DNA of 64,000 bases from contig JAFDYD010000038.1 of assembly GCA_018267615.1 (NCBI GenBank), positions 123,376 through 187,375 of the forward strand, in the 5' to 3' direction. This document shows, one piece after another, positions 23,821 to 31,778 of this stretch. The notes beneath the pieces are model-generated. The model made no database searches and was not told the origin of the DNA. It saw nothing but the letters and a program-made list of their open reading frames with translations. Within the stretch, counting starts at the first letter, position 1. Each line of letters begins with the position of its first letter. Source of the stretch: Bacteroidota bacterium. GTDB taxonomy: Bacteria > Bacteroidota > Bacteroidia > Chitinophagales > Chitinophagaceae. The position numbers and the translations under genes are program-made.

Positions 23821-26358
23821 TTATACCTTTTCACCAATTTCTTTATTGCGATTTTTCCATTCCATGAATATTGCAACAGCCAGCAACAAGTATCCAATCA
23901 AAGACGAAATCAGTGAAATTTTTTCTCCGGCCTTATATGATCTGGGTTCAAACCTGAACTCGATGGTATGATCACCTGCCGGCACCGGCATCCCTCTCAA
24001 TATATAATCCACTTTACAATAATCGGTTTTATTTCCATCGAGGTATGCATTCCAGCCCTTGTCATAATACACTTCGCTGAATACAGCAAACTGATTGGTT
24101 TTGGCAGAAAATTTATAAGATATTTTATCATTCAGATTCTCTATTAATTTTATTGAAGCCGTCGAATCAAAAACCGGCAGGAATTTGATAACGCTTTGAA
24201 AATTCTTTCGCACAATAGCCGTATCTCTCACGTTGATACTATCCAATGCTTTCATTTCTTCATCGGCTGTACTTACATAGTGGATCGATTTTACGAGCCA
24301 ACATGATCCAAAAGCGTTTGGATTCAAAACTGCTTCTTCATCTGTTCCCGACGCATTTCGCCTGATAAAATATTTTGTGTTCAGCATATTATACACCATC
24401 ATGTTTCCTTTTGATAACTGATGTTCTATAATGTCTTGGTATAATCCAAGTTTGGCGGGAGAATATCCTCCAATAGAATTATGGAAATATGAAGCACGAG
24501 AATCCTGGAAAGCATTTCCGCCTTCTGTTTGATCAAATACCCTGAAATTTTTTTCCGGATCTGATTTTATTTTCAAATTTGCGGCTGAGGGTTGAAAAGA
24601 AACTTCTTCATTAGTAGGCTCCAAAAAACTTTCTTCATTCAAATATTTTCTTCCTTCTGCCAATAAATCATAGGAACTTAAAACAGTGAGACCGGCTAAT
24701 AGAATGATTGGTTTGATTTTGTCCTTCAAATATGCGCCAAGTAGTACAACAGCAATCGCAACAAATACGAGTGATCGTAAAAGATCAGATACGAGTATAG
24801 ATTGTCGGTCGGACTGCAAGCCTTTCATGATTTCATTAACCACGCCATTAACCTGCTGTTGCATTTCCGGAGTCGGTTGTTGTCCTTTTGCCGCTTGTTG
24901 CAGAAGTCCCGAGGTGAAATTCTGTTTTAAGTTGATGTCATTAGGTCCTTTGTAATCTGTCATGAAATAAAATAATCCAACCAGCACAAATATTCCCGCC
25001 ATAATGATCACTGCGTTTTTGAATTTCTTCCAATTAATTTCTTTTGCGTTTTTATCGTTGAGTAACTGGTCCAATCCCAATGCTGCAAGCAATGGGAAAG
25101 TCAACTGAGGTATGACTAACGACATTGTGGGCGCGCGGAATTTGTTATAGAACGGCATCACATCAAAAAGAAAATAATTGAATGATGAAAAATTCTTGCC
25201 CCACGCAAGAAGAATGGCGAAAGTTGTCACGGGGATTATCCACCATTTGTGCCAGCCCTTATAATAAACTAGTCCGAAAATAAATAGGAAGCATATGACA
25301 GCGCCGAAATACACAGGTCCGGCTGTATTACTCTGCGGACCCCAGTATCCCGAACTAACTACATATTGTTGTCCGGATGCTTCAGGAATTCCAATCTCTG
25401 TTAATTTTTCTACGAATTTTGAATCGTCATATAAGCCCCGACTTATATAACCTCCGCCTTGCACGCCTGGTATCAAAAAAGTCATTGTTTCGGGAATACC
25501 ATAGCTCCACATAAATGCATAATCTTTATCCAGTCCACCTTTGGTTTTATTTGCTGCACCCGCTTCGCCTATAGTTAATTCAGATCTTCCACCGCGCATT
25601 GTTTCTTTCGCATATTCCTGGACCGGTAAGAATGCAACTGCGTTTTCACCTAACCCAACCAGGGTAGCTGCGATTGCGATGAGCAGAACAGGTAACGCGG
25701 TTTTTATTTGTTTTTCTTTCCAACATTTCACGAGGTAGCCAATTATTATGAAACCCACAATAATTCCAGTGTAATAAACTATTTGTATATGCTGCGTAAC
25801 GCTCGATTGCAATGCGAGAGATATCGCAAACACTGCGGCACCCCACCAATACTTTTTTTGTGTAAGCAATAAAAAACCAGCGACAACCATTGGCATAAAT
25901 CCGATGGCTTCCATCTGTGTCGAATGTCCCACTACCACAATGATCGGATCAAATGTAGCATAACCAAATGCGAGAGACGACATCACTGCTAACCATGTAT
26001 TGATGCGTAAAACCTGTGTCAAAAAATAAAAACTTGTACATGCAAATACGAACATCACGATCGGATTAAAAGTATATAGACCGATGATCTTCGCGAGCCA
26101 ATTCAACACAGTGGATGACGATGGTGCTGCAATAGTATAGGCCGGCATTCCACTGAATGCGCTTTCGGTCCATAATGGATAATGTCCGTATTTAGCATTA
26201 AATTCATACGATTGCTGCGCCATGCCTTTGTGCGCGGTTACATCAGACTGATTCAATACTTTCCCTTCGAGCGAAGGCTTGCAAAAAACAATAGCAACAA
26301 TTAAGAAAACACCAAATGCAATCGCGTGGGGAAGAATTTTCTTCAGAACAGAATTCAT
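23821..26358 (-). CDS. YfhO family multi-spanning membrane protein
   Basis: From ATG at 26358 the protein has 845 residues. It has about twelve to fourteen membrane helices and a large extracytoplasmic region around residues 560-780, where YfhO proteins keep FRVFD and YSPAKLGLYQDIIEHQL-like patterns. The family (PF09586) is GT-C-like and in Firmicutes helps to glycosylate teichoic acids. The frame can be read upstream to 26475, but those 39 residues would come from the palindrome region and lie upstream of a -7-like CAAAATAA (26381-26388, minus strand), so I reject that extension. It is probably co-transcribed with the glycosyltransferase. Confidence 0.85.
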   Translation of the reverse strand: MNSVLKKILPHAIAFGVFLIVAIVFCKPSLEGKVLNQSDVTAHKGMAQQSYEFNAKYGHYPLWTESAFSGMPAYTIAAPSSSTVLNWLAKIIGLYTFNPIVMFVFACTSFYFLTQVLRINTWLAVMSSLAFGYATFDPIIVVVGHSTQMEAIGFMPMVVAGFLLLTQKKYWWGAAVFAISLALQSSVTQHIQIVYYTGIIVGFIIIGYLVKCWKEKQIKTALPVLLIAIAATLVGLGENAVAFLPVQEYAKETMRGGRSELTIGEAGAANKTKGGLDKDYAFMWSYGIPETMTFLIPGVQGGGYISRGLYDDSKFVEKLTEIGIPEASGQQYVVSSGYWGPQSNTAGPVYFGAVICFLFIFGLVYYKGWHKWWIIPVTTFAILLAWGKNFSSFNYFLFDVMPFYNKFRAPTMSLVIPQLTFPLLAALGLDQLLNDKNAKEINWKKFKNAVIIMAGIFVLVGLFYFMTDYKGPNDINLKQNFTSGLLQQAAKGQQPTPEMQQQVNGVVNEIMKGLQSDRQSILVSDLLRSLVFVAIAVVLLGAYLKDKIKPIILLAGLTVLSSYDLLAEGRKYLNEESFLEPTNEEVSFQPSAANLKIKSDPEKNFRVFDQTEGGNAFQDSRASYFHNSIGGYSPAKLGLYQDIIEHQLSKGNMMVYNMLNTKYFIRRNASGTDEEAVLNPNAFGSCWLVKSIHYVSTADEEMKALDSINVRDTAIVRKNFQSVIKFLPVFDSTASIKLIENLNDKISYKFSAKTNQFAVFSEVYYDKGWNAYLDGNKTDYCKVDYILRGMPVPAGDHTIEFRFEPRSYKAGEKISLISSLIGYLLLAVAIFMEWKNRNKEIGEKV

Positions 26359-26435
26359 AACGATATAAGAATTATTCCGGCAAAATAATGGTATTTTAGG
26401 CAGAATTGTTGATTTTTGATGAAAAAGGAAAGAGT

Positions 26436-26547
26436 AATGAACGAGGTGAAACGCTAAACGACAAACGCGAAACACAGAGCGCTGAACGAAAGATCTGCGT
26501 TCGATTTATTTTCTGCGTTTGGCGTTGTGCATTCAGCGTTCAGCATT
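26436..26547. repeat. Long inverted repeat, vocabulary C (acgctaaacg words), divergent region
   Basis: Words acgctaa, acgacaa, acgcgaa on the left (from about 26436) pair imperfectly with ttctgcgtttggcgttgtgcattcagcgttcagc on the right (to 26547). The centre gctgaacgaaagatctgcgttcg is itself partly symmetric. It lies between divergent genes, so it can terminate neither. Confidence 0.78.
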
Positions 26548-26558
26548 AATATTAAATT

Positions 26559-26840
26559 ATGTCGCTCCTAAGGCATCTATCACGTGTAGCATTTATCTGC
26601 AATATTTGCTTTATGCTCGCGATTATCTTGTTAATTTTAAAAGAACCTCCAAAGGGCGAGATTGTCACTATTGTAATTGTACTTGGCTGGGTACTAGCAG
26701 CAGCCATTAATATCATCGTTAATTTTTTTTATATAGTAAGGCTGATATTGCGCAAGCCTTTGAAGAAATTTATTCCGTTGTGGTTAATGATCACCAATTT
26801 TATTTTTTTAATTCTGCAGTTAATACTTTTTTTAAGATGA
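26559..26840 (+). CDS. Small membrane protein, translationally coupled to the next gene
   Basis: The 93-residue protein has three predicted membrane helices (about residues 9-26, 36-58 and 71-92) with a short basic loop LRKPLKK between the last two. No family is recognised. Its TGA stop overlaps the ATG of the queuosine-precursor transporter gene in an ATGA arrangement (26837-26840), so the two are co-translated. The coupling supports real expression. It starts about 11 nt after the palindrome. Confidence 0.75.
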   Translation: MSLLRHLSRVAFICNICFMLAIILLILKEPPKGEIVTIVIVLGWVLAAAINIIVNFFYIVRLILRKPLKKFIPLWLMITNFIFLILQLILFLR

Positions 26841-27628
26841 TCCATGCGATACTAAAAGACAAGCCGACAAAATTATTTCTTGGGTTCACTGCTTTTTTTT
26901 GTTGCAATGCCTTGATTGCGGAAGCTATTGGCACCAAACTATTTTCCCTGGAAAAAATATTTGGGATTCAACCCGCGAACTTTACTCTGTTTGGACAAGG
27001 CGGATTATCCTTCACACTAACCTGCGGCGTTCTGCTTTGGCCGCTTGAATTTGTGATAACGGATATCATAAACGAATTCTATGGTCCGAAAGCTGTGAGA
27101 AGAATTTCATTCACAGCTGTCATTCTCATTTCTTATGCATTTTTAATGTATTTTTTAGCCATTCGTATTCCACCTGCAGATGTATGGCTTAAAAGCAGTA
27201 GTCAACAGGGAGTAGAAAATATTCAAACCTCGTTTAATGCAATTTTCGGACAAAACATGCGTATCATCTTAGGTAGCCTGATTGCGTTTCTCGTGAGCCA
27301 GGTTGTAGATGTTGCCGTGTTTCACAAAATCAAAAAAAGAACGGGCAATAAATATCTTTGGTTAAGAGCGACCGGATCCACATTGGTTTCTCAATTGGTA
27401 GATAGCTACGTTGTATTATTCATTGCTTTCAGCGGCATATTTAGTTGGCAGCTTATTCTTGCTGTAGGGATTATGAATTATCTATATAAATTTTCCGTTG
27501 CGATCATTTTAACTCCAGTAATTTATTTTGTTGAAAGACGTATTGAAAAATATTTGGGTCATGAGGTTTCAAAAAAGATGAAGTTCGCTGCGATGGGAAA
27601 GTCGGAGGAAATTTTGAGCCATGATTGA
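26837..27628 (+). CDS. Queuosine precursor transporter (YhhQ/VUT family)
   Basis: From ATG at 26837 the protein has 263 residues. The frame runs upstream to 26780, but this would overlap the preceding gene. Six membrane helices are visible. Family marks include ALIAEAIGTKLF near the N terminus, LTCGVLLWPLEFVITDIINEFYG (in part) near residues 58-80 and the VDSYVVLFIAF region later. YhhQ imports the queuosine base or preQ precursors for tRNA modification. It is translationally coupled to the small membrane protein. Confidence 0.9.
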   Translation: MIHAILKDKPTKLFLGFTAFFCCNALIAEAIGTKLFSLEKIFGIQPANFTLFGQGGLSFTLTCGVLLWPLEFVITDIINEFYGPKAVRRISFTAVILISYAFLMYFLAIRIPPADVWLKSSSQQGVENIQTSFNAIFGQNMRIILGSLIAFLVSQVVDVAVFHKIKKRTGNKYLWLRATGSTLVSQLVDSYVVLFIAFSGIFSWQLILAVGIMNYLYKFSVAIILTPVIYFVERRIEKYLGHEVSKKMKFAAMGKSEEILSHD

Positions 27629-27656
27629 TAAATTACATCACTATCATTGCTATTAA

Positions 27657-27719
27657 TTTCTTGTACAAAGAGACTTGGGTCTTGAAAAATCACGATAGGT
27701 ATTTCTATGTGCAAGAAAA
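27657..27719. terminator. Possible bidirectional hairpin between convergent genes
   Basis: tttcttgtaca (from 27658) pairs with tgtgcaagaaa (to about 27718) with one mismatch, and inner agac/gtct can extend it. There is no strong T run on either strand. A terminator role is a weak inference from its position between convergent genes. Confidence 0.35.
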
Positions 27720-27727
27720 ATGAACAG

Positions 27728-29155
27728 TTAGCATTCACTCAAACTAATTGGAATATGTACTGCCAATCCACCGTCTGAAGTTTCTTTGTATTTACTGTTC
27801 ATATCCTTTGCGGTATCCCACATGGTTTTGATAACTCCGTCGAGAGATACTTTTGCAAAATCGGGCGTGCTTTGTAATGCGAGCTGGCATGCTGTGATCG
27901 CTTTGATTGCGCCCATCGTGTTTCTTTCAATGCAGGGAATTTGTACCAATCCGCCAATAGGATCGCAGGTGAGCCCGAGATGATGCTCCATCGCAATTTC
28001 AGCAGCCATCAATGTTTGTCTTTGTGTTCCGCCCATTGATTCCGTCAGCGCAGCAGCGGCCATTGCAGATGAAACTCCGATCTCAGCCTGACAGCCACCC
28101 ATAGCCGCAGATATGGTTGCACCTTTTTTAAATATGCTTCCCACTTCCGCTGCAGTGAGCATAAAATGAATGATCTTTTCTGGTGAATGTCCGTCGCAGA
28201 AACAAACATAGTATTGTAAAACAGCAGGGATAACGCCCGCAGCGCCGTTCGTAGGTGCAGTAACAACGCGGCCAAAAGAAGCATTCTCTTCATTTACGCC
28301 AAGCGCGAAACAACTCACCCAATCCAAAATATATTTGAAATCGTTTCCTCCGGAACGAATTGCCTCGATCCAGCCGTTATAATCATCATATGTCTTATCA
28401 CCAAGTAATTTTTTATTAAGAGCCGCAGCACGTCGACTAACATTAAGTCCGCCAGGTAGCATACCTTTCGTGTGACATCCACGATAAATGCATGCCTTCA
28501 TGATTTCCCATATTGTCAGAATGCCTTCATTGGTTTTTGATTCTGGCCTCCAACTATTTTCGTTTTCCATCACTACTTCATGAATACTCAAACCGGTTTT
28601 CATGCACCAATGCAAAAGATCATTGGCTTTATCAATAGGAAAAGGCAACTGCGTGGAGGTATTGCCGTTATTCTCTTCGCCCTCTTTTTGCACGAACCCT
28701 CCGCCGACCGAATAATAAGTCTCCGCTATCTGTTGCCCATCGGAAAAATTGGCGAGGAATGTGAGTGCGTTCGGATGATAAGGTAATGTTTCGGTAAAGA
28801 GAAAATCGATATCATGTTGCGGGTCAAAATCGATTTCAATGTTTCCGTCAACAAGCAGTCTCTTACTGCTACGGATATGCGCAATTTTTTGATCGATGGC
28901 ATTTACATCGAAGGTAACCGGATCGTCGCCGCACAATCCGAGTTGAACTGCTATATCCGTTCCATGTCCCTTACCGGTTTTTGCGAGTGAGCCATAAAGC
29001 AACACGCGGATCGCTTCAACATGATTCAGGCGATTTTTATCTTTTAGAAACTGGATAAATTTTTGAGCTGCGCGCCATGGTCCTAAGGTATGAGAACTGG
29101 ATGGACCGATTCCAATTTTAAATATGTCGAATACAGAAATAGCTTCGTGTGGCAA
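27728..29155 (-). CDS. sdaA: L-serine ammonia-lyase (iron-sulfur type, single chain)
   Basis: The 475-residue cytoplasmic enzyme deaminates L-serine to pyruvate and ammonia. The N-terminal beta domain carries KIGIGPSSSHTLGPWRAA (about residues 12-29). The alpha domain has the glycine-rich GGCQAEIGVSSAMAAAAL region near 350 and LTCDPIGG with PCIERN (about 395-410), whose Cys residues ligate the [4Fe-4S] cluster. The start appears to be TTG at 29155; no ATG lies near, and the family normally begins only a few residues before the KIGIGPSSSH motif. It is monocistronic, 33 nt downstream of the FKBP terminator. Confidence 0.92.
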   Translation of the reverse strand: MPHEAISVFDIFKIGIGPSSSHTLGPWRAAQKFIQFLKDKNRLNHVEAIRVLLYGSLAKTGKGHGTDIAVQLGLCGDDPVTFDVNAIDQKIAHIRSSKRLLVDGNIEIDFDPQHDIDFLFTETLPYHPNALTFLANFSDGQQIAETYYSVGGGFVQKEGEENNGNTSTQLPFPIDKANDLLHWCMKTGLSIHEVVMENENSWRPESKTNEGILTIWEIMKACIYRGCHTKGMLPGGLNVSRRAAALNKKLLGDKTYDDYNGWIEAIRSGGNDFKYILDWVSCFALGVNEENASFGRVVTAPTNGAAGVIPAVLQYYVCFCDGHSPEKIIHFMLTAAEVGSIFKKGATISAAMGGCQAEIGVSSAMAAAALTESMGGTQRQTLMAAEIAMEHHLGLTCDPIGGLVQIPCIERNTMGAIKAITACQLALQSTPDFAKVSLDGVIKTMWDTAKDMNSKYKETSDGGLAVHIPISLSEC

Positions 29156-29183
29156 ACAGGAATTATTTATGCGAATTTACATG

Positions 29184-29211
29184 AAAAAGCCCTGAACAGG
29201 TGCTCAGGGCT
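29184..29211 (-). terminator. Intrinsic terminator of the FKBP gene
   Basis: agccctga (29188-29195) pairs with tcagggct (29204-29211) around an 8-nt loop. On the minus strand it is followed by TTTTT. It is 21 nt past the FKBP stop. Confidence 0.85.
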
Positions 29212-29232
29212 GGTTTAGCAGGTAGTTTATGG

Positions 29233-29727
29233 TTACTGGACATTAACCAAGTTAATGTCAAAAATTATAATCGAGTTTGAAGGAACAACCGTGTTACCGG
29301 CGTTATCTGTTAAATTTTTTGGTCCGTAGCCCAAAGAAGGTGGAATATACAACAACATTCTGCCTCCCTTTTTAATCAGCGGCATTGCTTCCCTCCATCC
29401 ATCAATCAAACTCCCCAGGGACGTAAACACCGCATTTGTCTGTTGATCAAAAACCTTTCCGTTCGTGAGCCAGCCTTTATATGAAACCGTTATTTGTGAA
29501 CAGGGCTTAGCCGTATCTCCAGACCCACTGCTGGTAACGGAATAATAAAATCCTCTCCAATCCTTTGTAGCTGTAATTCCCGAGGTATCCAGGTATGTTT
29601 TCAACTGTGCTTGCTCGTTAGAGACGGCCACCGTATTTACATCAGTGTAATTACAACCACTGTCTTTTTTGATGCACGAATTAAAAACTATTGAACCCAT
29701 CAGTACACACAACAAAAATATTCGCAT
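29233..29727 (-). CDS. FKBP-type peptidyl-prolyl isomerase lipoprotein
   Basis: The 164-residue protein has a lipobox ending at Cys18 (VFNSC), so it is anchored outside the inner membrane. A single FKBP domain covers about residues 70-164: ITVSYKGWLTNGKVFDQ, LIDGWREAMPLIKKGGRM, IPPSLGYG. These keep the aromatic pocket and the conserved LGYG loop. It speeds up proline isomerisation during folding of exported proteins. Monocistronic with its own terminator. The upstream TATGTTTA is a near match to the -7 element. Confidence 0.92.
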   Translation of the reverse strand: MRIFLLCVLMGSIVFNSCIKKDSGCNYTDVNTVAVSNEQAQLKTYLDTSGITATKDWRGFYYSVTSSGSGDTAKPCSQITVSYKGWLTNGKVFDQQTNAVFTSLGSLIDGWREAMPLIKKGGRMLLYIPPSLGYGPKNLTDNAGNTVVPSNSIIIFDINLVNVQ

Positions 29728-29795
29728 GAAAAATTTTTGCTAAAATAATCGTTCGTAAACATAGACAGCAAGATATTTGGAAATGCTGCAAGCGG

Positions 29796-30131
29796 TCAAA
29801 TTTTTTCGTGGCCGGGTGAATCGGCCGATTCCCGGGCTTTTAATTCCTTATAGAACTGGTCATTTTGTTCCCATTTGTGCCGTTTTGAGAAAATGGCGAT
29901 AAAACCAATGATCAGAAAAATGGCCACTAGCAAAACGACGGGGTTGAAGTCGGTTGTATTTATCATCATCCCGGCTCTTTTATACCATCCGGAAGCGAAA
30001 TTGAGGAGTATGGGTAGGGCGAAGATCAGTCCAATGGGGATGCCGAACAGCAGTTGACGGAACGTTTTCTTTTGCTTATCCCGGTTTTTCTCCCAATAAT
30101 CGATGAACTTCTTTTCTTCGTCTGTTAGCAT
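29796..30131 (-). CDS. Small two-helix membrane protein of unknown function
   Basis: The 111-residue protein begins with a charged helix MLTDEEKKFIDYWEKNRDK and then has two membrane helices (about 26-45 and 60-79), ending in a charged tail with KRHKWEQNDQF. The composition and layout are frequent among conserved hypothetical proteins of Chitinophagaceae. No motif points to a function. It lies on its own between the FKBP gene and a divergent gene. Confidence 0.65.
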   Translation of the reverse strand: MLTDEEKKFIDYWEKNRDKQKKTFRQLLFGIPIGLIFALPILLNFASGWYKRAGMMINTTDFNPVVLLVAIFLIIGFIAIFSKRHKWEQNDQFYKELKARESADSPGHEKI

Positions 30132-30185
30132 AAATGTAAATTGTATGTTACAAGGGTAGCAGCCTTGTATTCAGTTGCTTAAATA

Positions 30186-30219
30186 TTTGGCGGCCGCGAT
30201 AATTAATCGCTCATATTTG
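30186..30219 (+). promoter_or_regulatory. Promoter of the HU-like anchored protein gene
   Basis: TTTG at 30186-30189, 22-nt spacer, CATATTTG at 30212-30219 (one mismatch to TAnnTTTG). The transcript should start near 30225. This is after an in-frame TTG at 30222 and so favours the TTG at 30261 as start codon. Confidence 0.55.
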
Positions 30220-30260
30220 CGTTGCTGTATTTATTCTTAACTTGTGTTAAATCCTTTCGT

Positions 30261-31169
30261 TTGAAATTACCTTTACTACTTGCTCAATTTCTATATAAGC
30301 ACAAAAAGCTCGCTCTTCCCGGGATTGGTATTTTCACGCTCGATCCCTCCGCAGAGATCCCGGATGCGAATAGCAAAAATAGTCACTCCACCGCACTTGG
30401 TATCGAATTCAAGAATGCGGTGATCAGCAAGCCCGATGAAGAACTTATAGCTTTTATTCAATCGAATACAGGAAAAATTAAACCAGTCGCCGTTGCAGAT
30501 CTCGATTCATTCCTCTCCTTAGGAGCAGAAATGCTGAATATAGGAAAACCTTTTTTTCTTGAGGGTATCGGGACTATCACAAAACAAAGAGGCGGCGGAT
30601 TTGAATTTAGTCCGGGCGCCTATGTCGCCGGAGATCCTCCAACACCCGTAAAAACAGAAAAATCAGGCAAAAGAAAATCTGTTCTTGAAGAAGCTAATTT
30701 CGAACCGCAACCTCATAGCAATCGTAAGATCATAGTTTTCCTGGCCATATTGGTCGGATTGGGTATTATTGGCTGGGGTGGATACAGTTTGTACAAAAAA
30801 AATGGGGCGGTTGAAAAGAAGCCTGATATAAACGTAGTGGTGGACAGCAATTCTTCTCCGGCAGCTACAGATTCTACAGCCATCGCATCGCTCAAAGATT
30901 CTGTGTCGGATAAAAAAAATGATGTCATCGCAAATCCTCCAAAAGACACCGCCGCTTTCAAATATGTAATTCTTCAAACCTACAGTAAGGAAAGAGCGTT
31001 AAGAAGATATAACCAGCTAAGATCTTTCGAATTGAAAATAAATATGTACACCAAAGATTCTTCATTTTTTAAATTGTATTTTAGTTTTCCTTCTGCTACA
31101 AAGGATACCGTTCATATTAAAGATTCTCTTGCGAGAGAATATGCGCATGCAGTAACTATCGAGCGATAG
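30261..31169 (+). CDS. Membrane-anchored protein with HU-CCDC81-like N-terminal domain
   Basis: From TTG at 30261 the protein has 302 residues. Residues about 1-130 resemble the prokaryotic HU-CCDC81 repeat pair (start LLLAQFLYKHKKLALPGIGIF, in part; later FFLEGIGTITKQRGGGFEFSPG). Such proteins in Bacteroidota are followed by one membrane helix, here about residues 165-187, and a periplasmic part ending in a SPOR-like segment (YVILQTYSKERALRRYNQLRS). A link to envelope or division-site biology is inferred from that layout. The cupin gene follows after 5 nt, so they form an operon. Confidence 0.65.
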   Translation: MKLPLLLAQFLYKHKKLALPGIGIFTLDPSAEIPDANSKNSHSTALGIEFKNAVISKPDEELIAFIQSNTGKIKPVAVADLDSFLSLGAEMLNIGKPFFLEGIGTITKQRGGGFEFSPGAYVAGDPPTPVKTEKSGKRKSVLEEANFEPQPHSNRKIIVFLAILVGLGIIGWGGYSLYKKNGAVEKKPDINVVVDSNSSPAATDSTAIASLKDSVSDKKNDVIANPPKDTAAFKYVILQTYSKERALRRYNQLRSFELKINMYTKDSSFFKLYFSFPSATKDTVHIKDSLAREYAHAVTIER

Positions 31170-31174
31170 ATAAT

Positions 31175-31687
31175 ATGAGAAAAAATGCTGCATATTGGAT
31201 CGAGCATCTGCAACTGCATAAGCATGTCGAAGGTGGATATTTCAAAGAGTATTATCGCTCAGACTTACTCGTCCCTCAGCAAAGTTTACCGTCATCCTTC
31301 AAAGGAGATCGTTCAGCATCTACATCTATCTATTTCTTACTGGAAAGAAATCAATTCTCCGCTTTGCATCGGATTGCTGCAGACGAACTGTGGCATTTTT
31401 ACGCAGGTGATTGTCTCATCATATTTGAATTATTGAGTGATGGAGGAATTCAAGAACACCGCCTCGGTAATGATCCGGAAAAAGGCGAAGAGCTCCAGGT
31501 CGTTATTCGCGCAGGTAATTGGTTTGGATCCATGTTAGATAACGGTGGCGAATATGCGCTTGTGGGTTGTACGGTTGCACCGGGTTTTGATTTCGCGGAT
31601 TTTGAACTTGCGGAAAGAACATCGTTAATTCAGCAATATCCACAGCATAGCGATGTGATTCGATCTCTTACAAGGTTGAGTGGTTGA
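31175..31687 (+). CDS. Cupin protein, DUF985 family
   Basis: The 170-residue protein belongs to the cupin_5/DUF985 group: HVEGGYFKEYYRS (about residues 18-30), STSIYFLLE, FSALHRIAADELWHFYAGD (metal-type cupin motif, about 62-80) and a C-terminal VAPGFDFADFELA. A metal-binding small beta barrel is expected; the substrate is unknown. It is the second gene of an operon with the HU-like gene. Its last three codons and stop (LSG then TGA) are inside the perfect palindrome, whose mirror arm encodes the same LSG end for the convergent permease. Confidence 0.9.
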   Translation: MRKNAAYWIEHLQLHKHVEGGYFKEYYRSDLLVPQQSLPSSFKGDRSASTSIYFLLERNQFSALHRIAADELWHFYAGDCLIIFELLSDGGIQEHRLGNDPEKGEELQVVIRAGNWFGSMLDNGGEYALVGCTVAPGFDFADFELAERTSLIQQYPQHSDVIRSLTRLSG

Positions 31688-31778
31688 TTTGTTGATTCTT
31701 TGCGCTTTTGCGTCTTTGCGTGAGGATTTTTCACGCAAAGACGCAAAAGCGCAAAGAATCAACAAATCAACCACTCAA
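31676..31778. repeat. Perfect 48-bp hairpin, vocabulary A (tttgcgcttttgcgtctttgcg)
   Basis: Arms 31676-31723 and 31731-31778 are exact reverse complements over 48 bp with a 7-nt loop (ggatttt). The outer part has B-like words (ttgagtggttgatttgttga); the inner part is the A word. Both flanking convergent genes end inside it, cupin at 31687 and permease at 31767. Copies with the same inner core lie at 37127-37215 and 50111-50185. Confidence 0.98.

Noticed and set aside
26359..26475. N-terminal extension of the YfhO protein by 39 residues
   Set aside because: It would be encoded by a palindrome arm, has no family likeness and lies upstream of a -7-like element. ATG at 26358 fits.
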